Both the position numbers and the translations under genes were made by a program. A model generated the notes under the pieces. That model made no database searches. It was not told the DNA's origin and saw only the letters and a program-made list of their open reading frames with translations. From an uncultured Oscillospiraceae bacterium (GTDB lineage: Bacteria > Bacillota > Clostridia > Oscillospirales > Ruminococcaceae), in the NCBI GenBank assembly GCA_934446355.1, contig CAKSEC010000009.1:1-64000 (forward strand): 64,000 nt of DNA. The letters are read 5' to 3'. The first letter of the stretch is position 1; the number at the start of each line of letters is the position of its first letter. This document shows positions 8,420-17,302 of the stretch, piece after piece.

Positions 8420-8474
8420 TAGGTTAGTCACAATTTTTTTGAAAAAACATTATGTGCCAGATGATATTATAGTA

Positions 8475-8503
8475 TTGACTTATTTCGGTAATTGTGATAG
8501 AAT
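8475..8503 (+). promoter_or_regulatory. promoter of the GH9 operon
   Basis: TTGACT (8475-8480), 17-base spacer, TAGAAT (8498-8503), diverging from the NifU-like promoter 55 bases away. Confidence 0.75.
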
Positions 8504-8545
8504 ATTTTTAGTGTATGACAGCATTTTACTGTGAGGTATTACATT

Positions 8546-10207
8546 ATGAATAATGATGAAATAGAGAACCCCCGTCCTGAGCGGGTCGAGGCTCCGTTCA
8601 GGATATTCGTTGATCAGGCGGGATACACGCCGCACGACGAGAAATATGCAGTGTTCACATTCCCCGCAGGCTTCTTCACTGTGGTGAGTGAAAGCGGTGC
8701 GACCGTCCTTTCCGGTGTCCCTACCCCCGCAGGCAGGGACGAGGCTTCCGGCGAAACGCTCTGGCGCGGTGACATGACCGCCCTTTGCAGACCCGGCAGA
8801 TACCGTGTTTGCTGCGGCAAGGAATCCTCAATGCCATTTTCTGTAGGCGAGGACGTGTACAGGCAGTGCTTCGACAGCTGCATGAAGTCGTTTTACTACC
8901 AGAGGTGCGGCTGCGGACTGGAGGAAAAATACGCCGGCGCATGGAATCACGGCAAATGCCACACCGGCAAAGCAGTATTGTGGGAAAACCCTAACATCTC
9001 GCTGGAGGTGTCAGGCGGCTGGCACGACGCAGGCGACTACGGCAGATACGTGACCCCCGCCGCCGCTGCGCTTGCTCACCTGCTTTATGCGTGGAAAATG
9101 TACCCTGACGCTTTTCTGGAACAGGACATCAGCATTCCGGGCAAACCGTCCGAAATGCCGGACGTGCTTATCGAATGCAAATATGAACTGCAGTGGCTGC
9201 TGAAAATGCAGCGTTTCGACGGTGCGGTATGGCATAAGGCTACTACCGCCAAGCACGCAGGCTTCATTATGCCAGAGCAGGACAAGGGGCAGGTATTCGT
9301 TATGCCGGTGTCCTCGAATGCTACCGCTGATTTTGCAGCGGTAACTGCGCTTGCCTCAACCGTTTATCGTGAATATGACGAGGAATTCGCCGACTGGCTG
9401 CTGAAATGCTCCCTTGCAGCGTATGACTGGCTGGAAAAGAACCCCGGCTTCCTTGGCTTTGCAAATCCTGAAAGCTGCGACACCGGCGTTTACGCAGAGC
9501 CGTCAGACCGTGACAACCGTTACTGGGCGGCTGCTGAGCTTTTCGCAGCGCTGGGCGACGATAAATATTACACCAGAGCGACCGAACTGATGGACGAGCG
9601 ATTCCCGCTGATTGACCTCAGCTATGGTTCTGTGGGCGGATTCGGTTCGCTTGCGCTTCTGCTCAATCGTAAGGGAAGCGCCGCAGTACTGAACCGGCTG
9701 CACCGTGAATTTACCGACCATGCCGTCAGACTAGCGGGGATATGCGACAATAACGGCTGGGGAGTGTCGCTGCAGCCCGACCAGTATTACTGGGGAAGCA
9801 ATATGCTGGTGCTGACCAACGGTATGATATTCCTTATCGCCGATTATCTGGAGAAAAACTCCGTCAGCGGAAATGCGATGTTCCGGAAGTACGCAAAGAA
9901 GCAGCTTGACTATATTCTGGGCGTGAACGCCACCGGATACAGCTTTATCACAGGCTGCGGCGAGTTCTGTGCGAACTACCCCCACCACCGCCCCGCCCAT
10001 GCGGACAATATTGAGGAATGTATTCCGGGGCTTGTCTGCGGCGGTCCTAACAGCCATTTAGAGGACAAATATGCGGCTGCGCTCATTCCAAAGGGTACGC
10101 CTCCCATGAAGTGCTACTCCGACAACATGGAATGCTTCTCACTGAACGAAACGGCGATATACTGGGACTCTCCGGCAGTATTCCTGCTGGCTGGGCTTCA
10201 AAAGTAA
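8546..10207 (+). CDS. family 9 glycoside hydrolase, probably intracellular cellodextrinase
   Basis: A 553-residue GH9 enzyme: an N-terminal immunoglobulin-like CelD_N module (residues 15-100, FVDQAGYTP) followed by an (alpha/alpha)6 barrel. Catalytic landmarks are GGWHDAGDYGRYV (base Asp, about residue 160), NYPHHRPAH, and LNETAIYWDSPAVFLLAG (acid Glu, about residue 535). There is no signal peptide, dockerin or carbohydrate-binding module, unlike secreted GH9 cellulases, which points to cytoplasmic hydrolysis of imported cellodextrins. The ATG at 8546 is chosen because GAGGT lies nine bases upstream; the GTG at 8531 overlaps that site. It leads an operon with the next two genes. Confidence 0.9.
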   Translation: MNNDEIENPRPERVEAPFRIFVDQAGYTPHDEKYAVFTFPAGFFTVVSESGATVLSGVPTPAGRDEASGETLWRGDMTALCRPGRYRVCCGKESSMPFSVGEDVYRQCFDSCMKSFYYQRCGCGLEEKYAGAWNHGKCHTGKAVLWENPNISLEVSGGWHDAGDYGRYVTPAAAALAHLLYAWKMYPDAFLEQDISIPGKPSEMPDVLIECKYELQWLLKMQRFDGAVWHKATTAKHAGFIMPEQDKGQVFVMPVSSNATADFAAVTALASTVYREYDEEFADWLLKCSLAAYDWLEKNPGFLGFANPESCDTGVYAEPSDRDNRYWAAAELFAALGDDKYYTRATELMDERFPLIDLSYGSVGGFGSLALLLNRKGSAAVLNRLHREFTDHAVRLAGICDNNGWGVSLQPDQYYWGSNMLVLTNGMIFLIADYLEKNSVSGNAMFRKYAKKQLDYILGVNATGYSFITGCGEFCANYPHHRPAHADNIEECIPGLVCGGPNSHLEDKYAAALIPKGTPPMKCYSDNMECFSLNETAIYWDSPAVFLLAGLQK

Positions 10208-10228
10208 ATCCATATAGAGGGAAAATAT

Positions 10229-11818
10229 ATGAACCAGAATAAGAAAACTCCTCCCAAAATGAAGAAAAAGGCAAGACTGAACAAGCAGGGGATAATGCTT
10301 ATAGTGCTGTCTGCTGCGCTTGTGCTGGTCATCACTGCGCTGATAATCCTGCTGAATGTCTGGAAAGGCAAGCCGGAAAATCAGGAGTCGCAGCAGGAAA
10401 GCTCCTCGCAGGCTGAATCGTCTGTCCCTGAGCCGGTCGAATCGGAGCCTGAGCCGGAACCGGTCATTACAGATGTTGATTTCGGTTCGTCCGACTACAC
10501 ACGTGAGTTTTTCGCAGACGACCTGTTCATCGGCGACAGTATCGCCACCGGCTTCACCGACTATATCAAGCTTGACGAAAAGAATGTCGCAGCAAGCGTC
10601 AGCCTTACTCCATATAAGGCGCATTCGGGCAGCATTTCGCTTCCTGACGGCACGACCGGCGCACCGCTCGTCTACGCAAAGGAAATGCAGCCAAAGCGCA
10701 TATTCCTGATGATGGGCTTCAACGGTCTGAACGCTTCCGACGCAATGGAGGGCAGCTTCCGTGCGCTGATGGAAAAGCTTGAAGAAGCGTGCCCCAACGC
10801 CGTTATCTACTGCTACTCGATAACCCCGCTCACCGCTGACAGCAAGGCTGCGGCAAGCGTTGGAATAACGAATGCGGATGTTGATTCGTTCAACGAGTAC
10901 CTTAGAGGGCTGACCAACGAACTTGGCGTCATATATCTCGACATCAATTCAAAGATGAGCGATGACAGCGGCTATCTGAAATCGGATTACAACGAATCGG
11001 ACGGAATGCACATCAGTGCGCCGACCTATGACCTGATACTCAGCTACACACAGCGGTTCATTCAGGAAACCCCTGAGCCTGAGCCGTCCTCAAAGCACCT
11101 GCCGACAACAAATTCGGACGTTTCTTCTCAGCCGGAGGATACCTCCGCTGCTGATACAAGTTCGCAGACCTCACAGCCTGAGGAAAGTTCTGTGCCTGAA
11201 TCCCAGACCGAATCGCAGGCGGAGCAGGCAGGCTCGCTTTCTGAGGAATATGACCGCGACACATTCGCAAACGACCTGTTCATCGGCGACAGTATTTCCA
11301 CGGGGCTTTCGGCATACGGCATTCTTTCACCGAAAAATGTTGCCGCCGCTGTAGGCTACACCCCGTACAAGGCGTATAATACCGATATCCCCCTCGGCGA
11401 CGGTACGTCGGGCACGGCGTTTGATTACGCTGTATCAATGCAGCCCAAGCGCATATTCATTATGCTCGGCTCAAATGCGATAACCACTGCTTCGGCAATG
11501 GAGGACAGCTACCGCACGCTGCTTGAAAAGCTTGCCGATAAGTGCCCGGACAGCACGGTATATGTGATGTCAGTCACTCCGGTGACCAGCGACAGTTCAT
11601 CTGCCGCAGCTGCGGGTATCACGAACACGATGATAACCGACTTCAACAAATTCTTAAAGGCTCTCGCAGACGAAAAGGGACTGACATATATCGACCTTTA
11701 CTCGCTGCTTTCTGATGATAACGGATACTTCCTGCATGATTATGCAGAAAAGGACGGACTGCACTTCAAGGGTGCGACCTACAAGGTAATGCTCAGCTAC
11801 ATTGAGAGTCTTTTATAA
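10229..11818 (+). CDS. membrane-anchored protein with two tandem SGNH-hydrolase domains
   Basis: A 529-residue protein. Residues 1-20 are basic, 22-45 form a single transmembrane helix, then an acidic Ser/Glu/Pro linker leads to two homologous SGNH domains (about 95-275 and 345-529) separated by a second Ser/Thr/Glu linker. Each domain keeps the block I motif LFIGDSI, a block III G-x-N (GFN, GSN), and a block V Asp-x-x-His (SDGMHI, KDGLHF). Orientation places the domains outside the cell. Such enzymes often deacetylate polysaccharide or peptidoglycan; the substrate is not known. It follows the GH9 gene by 21 bases. Confidence 0.8.
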   Translation: MNQNKKTPPKMKKKARLNKQGIMLIVLSAALVLVITALIILLNVWKGKPENQESQQESSSQAESSVPEPVESEPEPEPVITDVDFGSSDYTREFFADDLFIGDSIATGFTDYIKLDEKNVAASVSLTPYKAHSGSISLPDGTTGAPLVYAKEMQPKRIFLMMGFNGLNASDAMEGSFRALMEKLEEACPNAVIYCYSITPLTADSKAAASVGITNADVDSFNEYLRGLTNELGVIYLDINSKMSDDSGYLKSDYNESDGMHISAPTYDLILSYTQRFIQETPEPEPSSKHLPTTNSDVSSQPEDTSAADTSSQTSQPEESSVPESQTESQAEQAGSLSEEYDRDTFANDLFIGDSISTGLSAYGILSPKNVAAAVGYTPYKAYNTDIPLGDGTSGTAFDYAVSMQPKRIFIMLGSNAITTASAMEDSYRTLLEKLADKCPDSTVYVMSVTPVTSDSSSAAAAGITNTMITDFNKFLKALADEKGLTYIDLYSLLSDDNGYFLHDYAEKDGLHFKGATYKVMLSYIESLL

Positions 11819-11856
11819 TCAAAGAACGCTTAGACCAGAAAGGAACAGAAACTAAT

Positions 11857-12357
11857 ATGAAAAAGAATATCGCTATCGCCGCTATTGCTGCGGCACTTAT
11901 GCTGACTGGCTGCGGCAACGGAAATTCAAGTTCCGGCAGCAGCACTGCTTCTGAAACTTCGTCCGACAGCAGCACCGCGCTGACCACCGCCGCAGAAAAG
12001 GCAGACGCACTTCTCGCTGACGTGACTTTCGCAGGCGAGATGGTATCCATCGACGGGGAAAGCATGGAGTTCAGGCTCGGATTCACTTCTGATGGACTGA
12101 CCGACTTCGCTGCATATGTATGCGGCTCAGGCGCATTCCCCGACGAATTCGGCGTGTTCACCGCTGAAACCACGGAAAAGGCAGACGAGATAAAGGCTGC
12201 GCTCGACAAGCGTATTGAAACACAGAAAGCCACTTACAAGGACTACACGCCCGACGAAATGTACAAATTCGACGACTGCTTCGTAAAGCAGGACGGCAAC
12301 ACCGTTTATTATGCGGTCACTGCAGATAATACCAAGGCGGAAGAGATACTGAAGTAA
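11857..12357 (+). CDS. DUF4358 lipoprotein
   Basis: A 166-residue lipoprotein with signal peptide and lipobox LMLTGC (Cys19), then a low-complexity Ser/Thr tether to about residue 45 and a DUF4358-type domain (EFGVFTAETTEKADEIKAALDKRIE...CFVKQDGNTVYYAVT). The function of DUF4358 is unknown. It ends the GH9-SGNH operon. A second member of the family (33279-34013) ends another glycoside hydrolase operon in this window. Confidence 0.8.
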   Translation: MKKNIAIAAIAAALMLTGCGNGNSSSGSSTASETSSDSSTALTTAAEKADALLADVTFAGEMVSIDGESMEFRLGFTSDGLTDFAAYVCGSGAFPDEFGVFTAETTEKADEIKAALDKRIETQKATYKDYTPDEMYKFDDCFVKQDGNTVYYAVTADNTKAEEILK

Positions 12358-12371
12358 AATCGCACAAATAG

Positions 12372-12409
12372 AATCGGGTGGAACATAAAAATTCCACCCG
12401 ATTTTCTTG
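12372..12409. terminator. bidirectional terminator between the GH9 operon and metH
   Basis: A 12-base perfect stem, AATCGGGTGGAA (12372-12383) with TTCCACCCGATT (12392-12403), has T-rich flanks on both strands and separates two convergent operons. Confidence 0.9.
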
Positions 12410-12412
12410 TAT

Positions 12413-14779
12413 TTACTGTTCGCCGTACACCTTTCGTGCGATATCTACAGTTTCCTTTGCGTCACGGGCGTAGAAATCTGCACCTATCTTCTCGGCATAT
12501 TCCGGCGTAAGAACTGCGCCGCCGACTACTACCTTGCAGTTCACGTTATTCTCACGCAGAAGCTTGATGGTGTTTTCCATGCTTTTCAGCGTTGTGGTCA
12601 TCAGCGCAGACAGTCCCACCAGACGAACGTCGTACTTTATCGCTGCGTCCACCACCGTCTGATAGTCCACGTCCTTGCCGAGGTCGATGACCTCAAAGCC
12701 GTAATTTTCGAGCAGCGTCTTGACTATATTCTTTCCGATGTCGTGGACGTCACCCTTTACGGTGCAAAGCACTATCCTGCCCGCAGAAATGCCGCTGCCG
12801 CCGCGCTCAGATATTGCTTTCTTGATAACGTCAAACGCCGACTGCGCCGCTCCCGCCGACTGAATAAGCTGCGGCAGGAATATCGTGCCTTTCTCGAACT
12901 TACTTCCGACTGAATCAAGGGCGGGAATCAGCTTTCCGTTGATTATCTCCATCGGGTCGATACCGTCGGACAGCATTCTTTCCGCAGCCGCTGCGCATTC
13001 AGCTTTCAGACCGGCTGCTACTGCGTCGGATATATCCATCTGCGCTGCGGGGGCTGCGGCAGGCTTCGCCTGTTCTGCGCCGTAGTTCTCGATAAACGCC
13101 GCACCGTGCCTGTCGTGACCGGTAAGAAGCCTGAACGCACGTACCGCACCTATCATCGAAGCTATGTTCGGGTTCATTATCGGCAGCGTCAGACCGCATT
13201 CCATCGCCATAGTCAGGAACGTCGAGTTGATAAGTTCACGGTTCGGCAGACCGAACGAGATATTCGACACGCCGAGCACCGTTTTCAGTCCCAGCCGCTC
13301 TGTGACCATTCGCACTGCTTTCAGAGTTTCCATAACGCCGTCCTGCTCGGCTGAGGCTGTCAGCGTCAGGCAGTCAATGTAAATATCCCGCTTGGGTATG
13401 CCAAGGCTCAGCGCACGGTCAAGTATTCTTTCGGCGATTGCAAATCGTTCCTCAGCGGTTTTGGGAATGCCGTTCTCGTCAAGGGTAAGTCCCACGACTG
13501 CTGCGCCGTATTTCTTAACGAGCGGCAGCACAGTGGACAGCTTCTCCTCCTCGCCGTTGACTGAATTTACTATCGGCTTGCCCGGTACGATACGAAGCGC
13601 GGCTTCCAGCACCGGAAGTTCGGTGGTGTCTATCTGCAAGGGAGCGTCCGTCACCGACTGAATAGAATCCACCGCCGAAAGCATCATCTCTTTTTCGTCT
13701 ATATCTGGAAGCCCGACATTTACATCAAGTATCTCTGCGCCTGCGCTCGTCTGTTCAAGAGCCTGCCGCATGATATAGTCAAGGTCGTGCTTTCTCAGTG
13801 CCTCCTTGAAAAGCTTCTTTCCGGTCGGGTTTATTCTCTCGCCTATCACTCGGACAGTGTCAATCGTGACCACCTTTGAGCCGCTGCACACCGCCGCCGG
13901 AATTTCATGTTGCGGCATAATGCAGGTCTTTCCGGCGAGCCTTCTGCCGACCTCGCGGATATAGTCCGGATCTGTTCCGCAGCAGCCGCCGAGCAGCTTT
14001 ACGCCCTTTGCGGCTATCTGCTCCATCACCAGTGCATATTCCTCCGGCGTGGTATTGTACAGATTCGTCGCCGGGTCGGGCAATCCCGCATTAGGCCGTA
14101 CCACGACAGGAACGCTGCTCCATTTCAGTATCTCGTCCACGATAGGCAGTGCGTCTGCAGGACCGAGTGAGCAGTTCATGCCCACGGCGTCTGCGCCAAG
14201 GCTGCTGAGCGTGAGTGCCATTGCCGCCGCACTGCAGCCGGTGAATGTACGCATATTCTGCTCGAACGACATAGTGCACATTACGGGCAGGTCGGTGTTT
14301 TCCTTTGCGGCGAGCAGCGCAGTCTTTATCTCCATGAGGTCGGTCATCGTTTCGATGGCGATAAGGTCTGCTTCCCTGCCGGCAATCATTATCTCACGGA
14401 ACATATCGTATGCTTCGTCTGCCGGCATATCGCCTGTCGGGCGCAGCATTCTGCCGAGCGAACCTATATCCAGTGCGACAAGCACGTCCGTGCCTGTTGT
14501 GGCTTCCCTTGCGATGGCTATGCCCTGCTTCACTATCTGCTCAACAGTGTACTTGCTGCCCTGCAGCTTATGTCTGTTCGCACCGAACGTATTCGCATAG
14601 ACGCACTGCGCACCGGCTTCGATGTAGCTTTTGTGTATCGAACGGATAAGTTCCGGCTGAGTGAAATTCAGTTCCTCCGGTATTCCGCCAAGCTTCAGAC
14701 CGTGCTTTTGCAGCACCGAGCCCATCGCTCCGTCCAGAAGTATATGCTTGTCGCTTTTTATTAACTGTCTGAAATCCAT
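12413..14779 (-). CDS. metH: cobalamin-dependent methionine synthase, short form without activation domain
   Basis: A 788-residue enzyme that transfers methyl from methyltetrahydrofolate to homocysteine through cobalamin. The N-terminal homocysteine-binding barrel (1-300) keeps the zinc ligands Cys203 (MNCSLGP) and Cys266-Cys267 (GGCCGTD). A pterin-binding barrel (about 310-570, VIGERINPTG, DVNVGLPD) and a B12 domain with the base-off signature DVHDIGKN (Asp677, His679) follow. The C-terminal AdoMet reactivation domain of E. coli MetH is absent, as is common in Clostridia. The start lies three bases after the upstream stop, with a GGAGGAG site. It is the last gene of a seven-gene operon. Confidence 0.92.
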   Translation of the reverse strand: MDFRQLIKSDKHILLDGAMGSVLQKHGLKLGGIPEELNFTQPELIRSIHKSYIEAGAQCVYANTFGANRHKLQGSKYTVEQIVKQGIAIAREATTGTDVLVALDIGSLGRMLRPTGDMPADEAYDMFREIMIAGREADLIAIETMTDLMEIKTALLAAKENTDLPVMCTMSFEQNMRTFTGCSAAAMALTLSSLGADAVGMNCSLGPADALPIVDEILKWSSVPVVVRPNAGLPDPATNLYNTTPEEYALVMEQIAAKGVKLLGGCCGTDPDYIREVGRRLAGKTCIMPQHEIPAAVCSGSKVVTIDTVRVIGERINPTGKKLFKEALRKHDLDYIMRQALEQTSAGAEILDVNVGLPDIDEKEMMLSAVDSIQSVTDAPLQIDTTELPVLEAALRIVPGKPIVNSVNGEEEKLSTVLPLVKKYGAAVVGLTLDENGIPKTAEERFAIAERILDRALSLGIPKRDIYIDCLTLTASAEQDGVMETLKAVRMVTERLGLKTVLGVSNISFGLPNRELINSTFLTMAMECGLTLPIMNPNIASMIGAVRAFRLLTGHDRHGAAFIENYGAEQAKPAAAPAAQMDISDAVAAGLKAECAAAAERMLSDGIDPMEIINGKLIPALDSVGSKFEKGTIFLPQLIQSAGAAQSAFDVIKKAISERGGSGISAGRIVLCTVKGDVHDIGKNIVKTLLENYGFEVIDLGKDVDYQTVVDAAIKYDVRLVGLSALMTTTLKSMENTIKLLRENNVNCKVVVGGAVLTPEYAEKIGADFYARDAKETVDIARKVYGEQ

Positions 14780-14782
14780 TTA

Positions 14783-16114
14783 TTATCTCCTCCTGACCTG
14801 CCTGAGCACGCTGTCAAGCCGCTCAAGTTCTGCCTTTTCGGGTACTTCCCCGCCGTATCTCACACGTTCATACACATTCACCATGTCGCTTATGCCCTGC
14901 GGTAATTCCTCTGAACGGCTGCCGAACGCCCTGCGTCCCTTGTCGGAATGCACGGTCGTGGTGTCTGTTTCAATAACCGGAAGCGCCGACTGTCCAAGGC
15001 TGAGCATAAATAACTCGTAGCCCTGACGATATTTCAGCACCGGGTCTGTTTCTTTTCTGTATCGCCGCAGAAGTTCTTTTTCCGTGCTCCGCTGCGATGA
15101 CGAGCGATACTGCCTGTCCGTGCTCGCGCTGTATTCATCGACGAACGGCATGGCTTCCTCGCTGACAGGCACCCTGAACAGCGGCAGGAATATCTCCTTT
15201 ATAAAGTTCCATATCTGCCGCCGGTATTTTATCGCAAGTACTGCAAGACCTACCGCCAGAAGCATAAGAACAAGGTCTGCGAACGGGTTTTGGTTATCGG
15301 TGTAGTCTATGCTGTCCGAGGTGTTATCATCAAGCAGCATATCATCGACCGCTTCCTCATCATTGCCACGTATCAGCGACACCAGCCACCTGACGATGTA
15401 CCTTATGCCTGCCGCCAGTATCTCTGCGATGGGCTTTGCAAAAAGGCACGCTCCGACCGTGACGATACCAACGACAGCGATAAGCCCTGCGTTGAAGCTT
15501 CTCGCGCCCTTGGGCAGCACAGTACTCGACGAACGCTGGCGGGTCTGGGTGTCGATGTTGGTCTGATTCGTCAGCACTGCCGCAAGTATCATCAGCATAC
15601 CGAAGCTTATGCAAAGCTGCCTTATTCCGTTTGAATAAAGCTGCGGCTGATGGGTGAAACTCAGCGTCACCACCGCTAATACCGCAGCGACAAAGAACAC
15701 TGCGAACCAGCCACGTGTGAAAATATCACTGTATTCCCTGCCCGCCGACAGATAGCCGCCGAAATACGCCGCAATACAGCCGGGCAGCAGATACAGAAAC
15801 AGCCCTGTGTGTAAGCCGCATAATGCGCACACCACGCAGAACGCCGCTCCCGGTACGATGAACCCTATCCTTGACAGGAACATCACCACTGGCTTGACCT
15901 TTTTTGAGAATCCCCCGCCGCTCGCCCAGTTTCCAAGAAGCCTGCCGCAGAGGTAGAACACAATAATCGCACCGTATATCGCCGCATAGTGCCACCAGAT
16001 ATATTCGCCGAAGCCGACGCCCTCCGTCAGCACGGCGAACGGGAACAGCGAAAGAAGCTGGCAGAATACCGCCATTGCGCTGAGCACCCATTTTGCTGCT
16101 CCTGTTGAAGCCAT
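14783..16114 (-). CDS. DUF4129-type multi-pass membrane protein of a MoxR/DUF58 locus
   Basis: A 443-residue membrane protein with about nine hydrophobic helices: a cluster to residue 180, more at about 205-250, one near 285-305, then a soluble C-terminal domain with the DUF4129-like stretch ELLRRYRKETDPVLKYRQGYELFML. The ATG at 16114 has an AAAGGAGG site; an upstream ATG does not. In many bacteria a MoxR ATPase, a DUF58 protein and a DUF4129/transglutaminase-type membrane protein are encoded together, as here. The role of such loci is unsettled (proposed envelope or chaperone function). Confidence 0.7.
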   Translation of the reverse strand: MASTGAAKWVLSAMAVFCQLLSLFPFAVLTEGVGFGEYIWWHYAAIYGAIIVFYLCGRLLGNWASGGGFSKKVKPVVMFLSRIGFIVPGAAFCVVCALCGLHTGLFLYLLPGCIAAYFGGYLSAGREYSDIFTRGWFAVFFVAAVLAVVTLSFTHQPQLYSNGIRQLCISFGMLMILAAVLTNQTNIDTQTRQRSSSTVLPKGARSFNAGLIAVVGIVTVGACLFAKPIAEILAAGIRYIVRWLVSLIRGNDEEAVDDMLLDDNTSDSIDYTDNQNPFADLVLMLLAVGLAVLAIKYRRQIWNFIKEIFLPLFRVPVSEEAMPFVDEYSASTDRQYRSSSQRSTEKELLRRYRKETDPVLKYRQGYELFMLSLGQSALPVIETDTTTVHSDKGRRAFGSRSEELPQGISDMVNVYERVRYGGEVPEKAELERLDSVLRQVRRR

Positions 16115-16128
16115 TCTGCCGCCTCCTT

Positions 16129-17301
16129 TCAGCCCTCGCTCTCGTGAGGGTAATATCTGCGGGGTATGTGGCGCACCTCGCATAATTCTGTTTCTTCTAT
16201 ATCCGTGGACAGTATCGTCACGCTTCTGCCGCTGTCACGAAGCGCCCTCAGGAGTTCCGTGCAGCGTTCATCAAGGAAGCTGCTGATAAATACTATATCC
16301 GTCCAGTCGGTGAGCCTTAACTCAGGGAAAAAGTCGTCGATATGCACGCCGCATTCGGTCGTGATGTCGGAAAGACGGCGCAGAACGTTCATTGTGTGCG
16401 CATATCCCTCTCCGGGTTCGGTCAGCAGCGGCTCCGGCGTATTTGCGGCAAGTGCGCAGACCGTGTTGGTACTGCAGCACAGGTCGAGCATAAACGCCGC
16501 ACCCTTTATCAGCGCTTCAAGCGTGGGTACTGATATCCTCTGCTGCTGTCCGTGATAGCTGCGCTGGACGTTCAGCACCATCAGCACACGACGCTCGGTC
16601 GTAAACTCATTATTGTACACCATAAGCGTGCCGTTTCTTGCGCTCTGCTGCCAGTGAATGCGGTTCATTGGCTCACGTCCGGTGTATTCACGTGCGCCGC
16701 TTATCATGAACGGGTCGGGCAGCACAAATCTCCGCACGGGTATCTCGCCGATAAACACATCGCCGGACATCTCGCCCGCCTGCATATCAGCGGGAATAGG
16801 CAGCACACGCAGCCGCTTTCCAAGCTTCACGACCCGTGCCGACCTCACCAGTCCGAACAGGTCGCACACTGTAAGCGAAACGTCCTCGATGTCCGCTATT
16901 CCACGCTTTTCGCACCTCACTCGCCATGTGCGGCGGCACTTTCGCCTGCCGCCAAGCGTGAATATACCGGATATAAGCCCTTTTTGCTCGGCGTCCTTCG
17001 ACTGTGCGCTTCCTGAGCCGAAAAAGGTCAGCCACCTTGAGCAGCTTATCTCCGTCCTGACCCACGGCAGCGGGAGCAGCTTCGCATTGTCTATCTCCTC
17101 GATCATTTCGATCTCTTCGTTCTCGAAAACCTCAAGGATAATCCCGCAGTCTGCGGCGTCTGAGCCGACATTCACCTCTCCCCCGCCCTTTCGGCGTATC
17201 GTCAGCGAATAGCCAAGCTTTTTCAGCCCCAGCTTATCATATATTAGATACTGACCAACCACGACTGCGGTCAGAATCAGCGCCATTACTACAAGCTCCA
17301 T
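16129..17301 (-). CDS. DUF58 domain protein
   Basis: A 390-residue protein. One N-terminal hydrophobic helix (residues 4-22) is followed by a beta-rich region and the DUF58 core, recognised by REYTGREPMNRIHWQQSARNGTLMV, and a von Willebrand-like fold ending with DIVFISSFLDERCTELLRALRDSG. DUF58 proteins are encoded with MoxR ATPases and are thought to be their partners. It starts one base after the MoxR gene ends, so translation is probably coupled, and it is followed by the DUF4129-type gene. Confidence 0.85.
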   Translation of the reverse strand: MELVVMALILTAVVVGQYLIYDKLGLKKLGYSLTIRRKGGGEVNVGSDAADCGIILEVFENEEIEMIEEIDNAKLLPLPWVRTEISCSRWLTFFGSGSAQSKDAEQKGLISGIFTLGGRRKCRRTWRVRCEKRGIADIEDVSLTVCDLFGLVRSARVVKLGKRLRVLPIPADMQAGEMSGDVFIGEIPVRRFVLPDPFMISGAREYTGREPMNRIHWQQSARNGTLMVYNNEFTTERRVLMVLNVQRSYHGQQQRISVPTLEALIKGAAFMLDLCCSTNTVCALAANTPEPLLTEPGEGYAHTMNVLRRLSDITTECGVHIDDFFPELRLTDWTDIVFISSFLDERCTELLRALRDSGRSVTILSTDIEETELCEVRHIPRRYYPHESEG

Positions 17302-17302
17302 A

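Noticed and set aside
7621..8427. Plus-strand open frame of 268 codons opposite the NifU-like gene
   Set aside because: Shadow of the real minus-strand gene; no start signals and low-complexity composition.
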